Positions 5,373 through 8,775 of a DNA stretch of 8,775 nt are shown here, in pieces. Under the pieces are notes generated by a model that was not told where the DNA came from, did not search any database, and worked only from the letters and a program-made list of their open reading frames with translations. Both the position numbers and the translations under genes were made by a program. The stretch is from the NCBI GenBank assembly GCA_009703445.1, contig WLGA01000042.1, forward strand, positions 1-8,775, written 5' to 3'. How positions within the stretch are numbered: the stretch's first letter is position 1; each line of letters opens with the position of its first letter. The stretch is from Actinomycetota bacterium. Its GTDB lineage: Bacteria; Actinomycetota; Actinomycetes; Actinomycetales; Microbacteriaceae.

Positions 5373-6686
5373 CTATTCGCTGTAGGTGAAGTCGGCTCCG
5401 AGGTCGGTGAGCTTCTGCAAGAAGTGCTCGTAACCTCGTGAGATTAGCTGAACGTTGGTGACGTTTGAGGTGCCCTTCGCAGCCAGTGCGGCAACCATGT
5501 GGCTGAATCCACCGCGAAGGTCAGGAACTCGGATGTCGGCAGCGTGCAAAGGTGTCGGGCCAGAAATAACCGCCGAGTGGTTGAAGTTGCGCTGGCCGAA
5601 TCGGCAGGCGGTGCCACCCAAGCACTCCTTGTAAATCTGGATTTGAGCACCCATCTGAACCAAAGCGTCGGTGAAACCAAAGCGGTTCTCATAGACGGTC
5701 TCGTGAATAATCGAAAGACCCTTGGCCTGGGTTAGAGCAACCACAAGCGGCTGCTGCCAGTCGGTCATGAAGCCGGGGTGCACATCGGTTTCGAGCACAA
5801 CCGGCTTGAGGTCGCCACCAGGGTGCCAGAAGCGGATTCCGTCATCCTCGATTTCAAATGCTCCGCCGACCTTGCGGTAGACGTTCAAGAAGGTGGTCAT
5901 GTCTTGCTGACGCGCGCCGCCGACGAAGATGTTTCCGTTGGTTGCCAATGCGGCACAGGCCCATGAGGCCGCCTCGTTGCGGTCAAAGATTGCTCGGTGC
6001 GAGTAGCCCTTTAGTTCGCTGACGCCCTCGATGCGAATGACGCGGTCGGTGTCTACCGAGATGATCGCGCCCATCTTCTGCAAGATGGCGATTAGGTCCA
6101 TGATCTCTGGCTCGATGGCTGCGCCCGAAAGCTCGGTGAGGCCCTCGGCGCGAACCGCGGTCAAGAGCACCTGCTCGGTTGCACCAACCGAAGGGTAAGG
6201 CAGTTTGATCTTGGCGCCGTGCAGACCCTTAGGCGCAGACAAGCGGGTGCCGTTTTCAAGCTCTTCGATAACCGCACCGAAGTTGCGAAGCACCTCGAAG
6301 TGGAAGTCGATTGGTCGGTCGCCAATGTGGCAGCCACCTAGGCCTGGGATGAATGCCTCGCCCAAACGATGAAGCAGTGGACCACAGAACAAGATTGGGA
6401 TGCGCGATGAACCAGCGTGGGCATCGATGTCGGCCATACGTGCCGAGGCAACCTTGGTTGGGTCAAGAGTCATTACGCCGTCTGCGGCGTGCTCGATTAC
6501 AACGCCGTGCAGTTGAAGCAAGCGAGAAACGATCTCTACGTCGCTGATGAACGGAACATCCTTGAGAACGCTGGCTGATTCGCCAAGCAGTGCGGCAACC
6601 ATGGCCTTGGTGACCAGGTTCTTGGCGCCCTTTACGTCAACGCGACCGACAAGTGGCTTGCCACCGTGAACGGTGATCTGACTCAT
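5373..6686 (-). CDS. murA: UDP-N-acetylglucosamine 1-carboxyvinyltransferase
   Basis: Catalyses the first committed step of peptidoglycan synthesis, transferring enolpyruvate from PEP to UDP-GlcNAc; cytoplasmic. At 437 residues it is slightly longer than the E. coli enzyme (419). Two EPSP-synthase-like domains are expected. Visible landmarks are KGAKNLVTKAMVAALL (19-34) with Lys22-Asn23, SSRIPILFCGPLLHRLG (93-109), the active-site loop GLGGCHIGDRPIDFH (115-129) with the PEP-binding Cys119, and the C-terminal DLRGGFSHMVAA with the family's arginine, followed by ISRGYEHFLQKLTDLGA. The loop holds cysteine rather than the aspartate found in mycobacterial MurA, so the enzyme should be open to fosfomycin alkylation. 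The ATG at 6686 follows an AAGGAG ribosome site 4 bases upstream that is fused to the leuD stop. It ends TAG, 8 bases before plsC. Confidence 0.96.
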   Translation of the reverse strand: MSQITVHGGKPLVGRVDVKGAKNLVTKAMVAALLGESASVLKDVPFISDVEIVSRLLQLHGVVIEHAADGVMTLDPTKVASARMADIDAHAGSSRIPILFCGPLLHRLGEAFIPGLGGCHIGDRPIDFHFEVLRNFGAVIEELENGTRLSAPKGLHGAKIKLPYPSVGATEQVLLTAVRAEGLTELSGAAIEPEIMDLIAILQKMGAIISVDTDRVIRIEGVSELKGYSHRAIFDRNEAASWACAALATNGNIFVGGARQQDMTTFLNVYRKVGGAFEIEDDGIRFWHPGGDLKPVVLETDVHPGFMTDWQQPLVVALTQAKGLSIIHETVYENRFGFTDALVQMGAQIQIYKECLGGTACRFGQRNFNHSAVISGPTPLHAADIRVPDLRGGFSHMVAALAAKGTSNVTNVQLISRGYEHFLQKLTDLGADFTYSE

Positions 6687-6690
6687 GGGT

Positions 6691-6696
6691 CTCCTT
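6691..6696 (-). promoter_or_regulatory. Shine-Dalgarno site of murA embedded in the leuD stop
   Basis: On the minus strand AAGGAG lies 4 bases before the murA ATG. The leuD stop TAA shares its last two bases with it (TAAGGAG), so a ribosome ending leuD stops on the murA initiation site. This is the strongest ribosome site in the middle of the cluster and fixes the murA start. Confidence 0.85.
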
Positions 6697-7294
6697 AGTG
6701 CTTCGCTGGCAAGGTTTTAGGCATCCAGCTCGGACGCTTTGCCTCGAAATCGGTGATTGCTTGCTCGTCTCGCAGGGTGAGCCCGATGTCATCCAAGCCC
6801 TCTAGCAGACGCCATTTAGTGTATTCGTCAATGTCGAAGTGCACCGATAGGTCGCCAATCGTGGCGGTCTGGTCGATCAGATTGATGGTGATTGATGAAC
6901 CTGGGTTGGCCTCTAGAGCGGCCCAAAGCTTTTCGGTGTCGGCGTCGGTGATCTCGCCGGCGATGAGGCCCTGCTTGCCCGAGTTGCCGCGGAAGATGTC
7001 GGCGAACTTGGATGAAAGCACACACTTGAAGCCGTAGTCTCGAAGCGCCCAGACGGCGTGCTCACGGCTAGAACCGGTTCCGAAGTCAGGGCCAGCGACC
7101 AAAACTTCGGCGTTCTTGTATGCATCCTGGTTCAACACGAACTCAGGGTCATTGCGCCAAGCAGCGAATAGAGCGTCTTCGAAGCCGGTCTTGGTGATGC
7201 GCTTTAGATAAACCGCCGGGATGATCTGGTCGGTGTCAACATTGCTGCGGCGAAGCGGTGCGCCGACGCCGGTGAAAACTTCAAACTTTTCCAT
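6695..7294 (-). CDS. leuD: 3-isopropylmalate dehydratase small subunit
   Basis: Swivel-domain subunit of isopropylmalate isomerase, which with LeuC converts 2-isopropylmalate to 3-isopropylmalate in leucine biosynthesis. The 199 residues match the family (about 200 in E. coli). Diagnostic motifs are NVDTDQIIP (18-26), TKTGFEDALF (35-44), DFGTGSSREHAVWAL (70-84), which carries substrate-binding Ser and Arg, and FADIFRGNSGKQGL (97-110). The ATG at 7294 shares its A with the last base of the leuC TAA (TAATG), giving a 1-base overlap, and a GGAGG sequence lies 7 bases upstream within leuC. This should couple translation of the two subunits. It ends TAA, merged with the murA ribosome site. Confidence 0.97.
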   Translation of the reverse strand: MEKFEVFTGVGAPLRRSNVDTDQIIPAVYLKRITKTGFEDALFAAWRNDPEFVLNQDAYKNAEVLVAGPDFGTGSSREHAVWALRDYGFKCVLSSKFADIFRGNSGKQGLIAGEITDADTEKLWAALEANPGSSITINLIDQTATIGDLSVHFDIDEYTKWRLLEGLDDIGLTLRDEQAITDFEAKRPSWMPKTLPAKH

Positions 7295-8724
7295 TAGTTG
7301 GCCTCCGCTGAGTCGATTAGGTCTGCCGGTGCCGAGAGGGTTCCGCGAATCGCGGTGGCTGCGGCTACCAAAGGTGAAACGAGGTGGGTGCGAGCACCCT
7401 TGCCCTGGCGACCTTCGAAGTTTCGGTTAGAGGTTGAAGCCGAGCGCTCCCCCGGTGCCAACTGGTCTGGGTTCATGCCGAGGCACATCGAGCAACCGGC
7501 GAAACGCCACTCGGCTCCGAAGTCTTTGAAGATCTTGTCTAGACCCTCTGCTTCGGCCTGCAGGCGAACCTTCGCTGAACCAGGCACGACCATGAAGCGA
7601 ACTCCTTCGGCCTTGGTCTTGCCCTCGATGATCGCTGCAGCTGCTCGCAAGTCTTCGATGCGGCTGTTGGTGCAAGAACCAAGGAACACGGTGTTCACCG
7701 CGATGTCCTTCATCTTGGTGCCCGGGGTTAGATCCATGTATTCCAAAGCGCGAATCGCCGCTGCCTTGTCGTTCGGGTCGCTGAAGTCATCCGGGCTAGG
7801 CACCGAGGCATTCAGGCTGATGCCCTGGCCAGGGTTGGTGCCCCAGGTAACGAACGGGTCGAGGGTGTTTGCGTCAAGGAACACCTCGGCATCGAACTTG
7901 GCACCCTCATCGGTAGGCAGGGTGTTCCAGTAGGCGATTGCTTCATCCCAGTCGGCGCCCTGTGGAGCGTGCGGGCGACCCTCGAGGTAGTCGTAGGTGA
8001 TCTGGTCGGGCGCGACCATACCGGCACGAGCACCGGCCTCGATTGACATGTTGCAGATGGTCATGCGGGCTTCCATCGAAAGCGCACGGATGGCGCTGCC
8101 GCGGTATTCGAGCACATAGCCCTGGCCGCCGCCGGTGCCGATCTTGGCAATCACGGCAAGGATGATGTCCTTCGCGGTGACGCCCGGGCGAAGTGTGCCT
8201 TCAACGTTGATTGCCATGGTCTTGAACGGCTGAAGCGGAAGGGTTGAGGTGGCAAGCACATGCTCGACCTCTGAGGTGCCGATGCCCATCGCCAAGGCGC
8301 CAAAAGCGCCGTGGGTTGAAGTGTGTGAGTCGCCACAAACCACGGTGATGCCAGGCATGGTCAAACCGAGCTGCGGGCCAACTACGTGGACAATTCCCTG
8401 CTCTGCGTCACCGAGCGAGTGGATGCGAACACCGAACTCCTTGGCATTCTCGCGCAGGGCATTGATCTGGGTGCGGCTGGTGATGTCGGCAATCGGCTTG
8501 TCGATATCCCAGGTAGGAGTGTTGTGGTCTTCGGTCGCGATGGTCTGGTCGAGGCGGCGAACCGGGCGGCCGGCGAGGCGGAGGCCATCGAAGGCCTGTG
8601 GGCTGGTGACCTCGTGAACTAGGTGCAGGTCGATGTAGAGCAGGTCGGGCGAACCATTTTCACCCTTGGCGACCAAGTGGTCGTTCCATACCTTTTCGGC
8701 CAGAGTTAACGGCTTATTTGTCAT
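7294..8724 (-). CDS. leuC: 3-isopropylmalate dehydratase large subunit
   Basis: Aconitase-family [4Fe-4S] subunit of isopropylmalate isomerase; it forms the active enzyme with LeuD. The 476 residues are typical of the bacterial LeuC type. The N-terminus has the usual AEKVWNDHLV (9-18). TIATEDHNTPT (61-71) and CGDSHTSTHGAFGALAMGIG (130-149) are family signatures. The iron-sulfur ligands are Cys351 in LGSCTNSRIEDLR (348-360) and Cys411 and Cys414 in GCSMCLGMNPD (410-420). The ATG at 8724 is fixed by a GAGGTG ribosome site 5 bases upstream and a plausible -10 beyond it, so this is the first gene of the six-gene minus-strand cluster. The leader is too short for a leucine attenuator peptide, so any leucine control is more likely by a DNA-binding regulator. 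It ends TAA overlapping the leuD start. Confidence 0.98.
   Translation of the reverse strand: MTNKPLTLAEKVWNDHLVAKGENGSPDLLYIDLHLVHEVTSPQAFDGLRLAGRPVRRLDQTIATEDHNTPTWDIDKPIADITSRTQINALRENAKEFGVRIHSLGDAEQGIVHVVGPQLGLTMPGITVVCGDSHTSTHGAFGALAMGIGTSEVEHVLATSTLPLQPFKTMAINVEGTLRPGVTAKDIILAVIAKIGTGGGQGYVLEYRGSAIRALSMEARMTICNMSIEAGARAGMVAPDQITYDYLEGRPHAPQGADWDEAIAYWNTLPTDEGAKFDAEVFLDANTLDPFVTWGTNPGQGISLNASVPSPDDFSDPNDKAAAIRALEYMDLTPGTKMKDIAVNTVFLGSCTNSRIEDLRAAAAIIEGKTKAEGVRFMVVPGSAKVRLQAEAEGLDKIFKDFGAEWRFAGCSMCLGMNPDQLAPGERSASTSNRNFEGRQGKGARTHLVSPLVAAATAIRGTLSAPADLIDSAEAN
7302..7306 (-). promoter_or_regulatory. Shine-Dalgarno site of leuD inside the end of leuC
   Basis: GGAGG on the minus strand, 7 bases before the leuD ATG, lies within the last codons of leuC. 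Combined with the TAATG stop-start overlap it supports re-initiation and matched output of the LeuC and LeuD subunits. Confidence 0.85.
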
Positions 8725-8729
8725 ACAAA

Positions 8730-8735
8730 CACCTC
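8730..8735 (-). promoter_or_regulatory. Shine-Dalgarno site of leuC
   Basis: GAGGTG on the minus strand, 5 bases before the leuC ATG, complements the 16S rRNA 3' end. It selects the ATG at 8724 and shows that leuC, unlike the divergent gene pairs at the left of the window, has a conventional leader. Confidence 0.8.
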
Positions 8736-8745
8736 AAAACGATTG

Positions 8746-8758
8746 AACTAAAAGTTTA
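8746..8758 (-). promoter_or_regulatory. Putative leuC cluster promoter (-10) with a short inverted repeat
   Basis: TAAACT at 8753-8758 (minus strand) fits TANNNT and would start transcription near 8746, giving a leader of about 22 bases that includes the ribosome site. The -35 would fall at or beyond the window edge. The short inverted repeat AACT-AAA-AGTT (8746-8756) overlaps this -10 and the predicted start, so it could be a repressor site. With 4-base arms it may equally be chance. No leader peptide, terminator/anti-terminator or riboswitch fits in this space. Confidence 0.4.
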
Positions 8759-8775
8759 CCGCGCGAGCAGGCGGA

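Noticed and set aside
7298..7933. Long plus-strand open frame (211 codons) opposite leuC
   Set aside because: Antisense shadow of a clear leuC with all iron-sulfur ligands; arginine/serine-rich composition and no recognisable motif or ribosome site.
8725..8775. Leucine attenuator or T-box leader upstream of leuC
   Set aside because: Only about 22 bases separate the probable transcription start from the ATG, with no leucine-codon peptide or stem structures; the space is too short.

Overview
The window is a dense stretch of housekeeping genes from an actinobacterium. DapD is of the mycobacterial/actinobacterial type, and the order leuC-leuD ... gpsA-ddl-DUF3515-thiL matches the neighbourhood I recall from many Actinobacteria, including Mycobacterium tuberculosis around Rv2977c-Rv2988c. 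murA and plsC sit between leuD and gpsA, GC is moderate rather than very high, and there is almost no intergenic DNA. Together these suggest a streamlined member of the Microbacteriaceae, possibly a freshwater Luna-type lineage (Rhodoluna/Aquiluna-like). The family is a fair inference; the genus is a guess.

Layout, left to right. (1) The first 50 bases are the 5' end of a minus-strand dapE. It is divergent from plus-strand dapD (81-1025) across a 30-base gap; both enzymes belong to the succinylase branch of diaminopimelate/lysine synthesis. (2) thiL (1003-1989, minus) runs into the end of dapD with a 23-base tail-to-tail overlap. (3) thiL is divergent from a small DUF3515 lipoprotein gene (2008-2472, plus) across only 18 bases. 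(4) The lipoprotein gene meets ddl tail-to-tail with a 4-base overlap at a shared CTAG. (5) From 8724 down to 2469 lies one tight minus-strand cluster transcribed leuC, leuD, murA, plsC, gpsA, ddl, with junctions from a 1-base overlap to 8 bases. There is no non-coding stretch over 300 bases; the longest non-coding piece is the 51 bases upstream of leuC at the right edge.

The big cluster combines leucine biosynthesis (LeuCD), peptidoglycan precursor synthesis (MurA, Ddl) and phospholipid synthesis (GpsA makes glycerol-3-phosphate, PlsC acylates lysophosphatidate). DapD and DapE supply meso-diaminopimelate for lysine and possibly for the wall. ThiL makes the cofactor thiamine diphosphate. Key active-site residues are present in every enzyme examined, and no pseudogene, mobile element, tRNA, rRNA or CRISPR array is seen.

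I found no new multi-gene system. The most interesting signal is in the promoters. All four genes with divergent starts carry a TANNNT -10-like hexamer ending 6 or 7 bases before the start codon, with no Shine-Dalgarno sequence, which predicts leaderless mRNAs. For thiL/DUF3515 the two -10 elements overlap on opposite strands in a single 7-base inverted repeat. By contrast leuC, leuD and murA have clear Shine-Dalgarno sequences.
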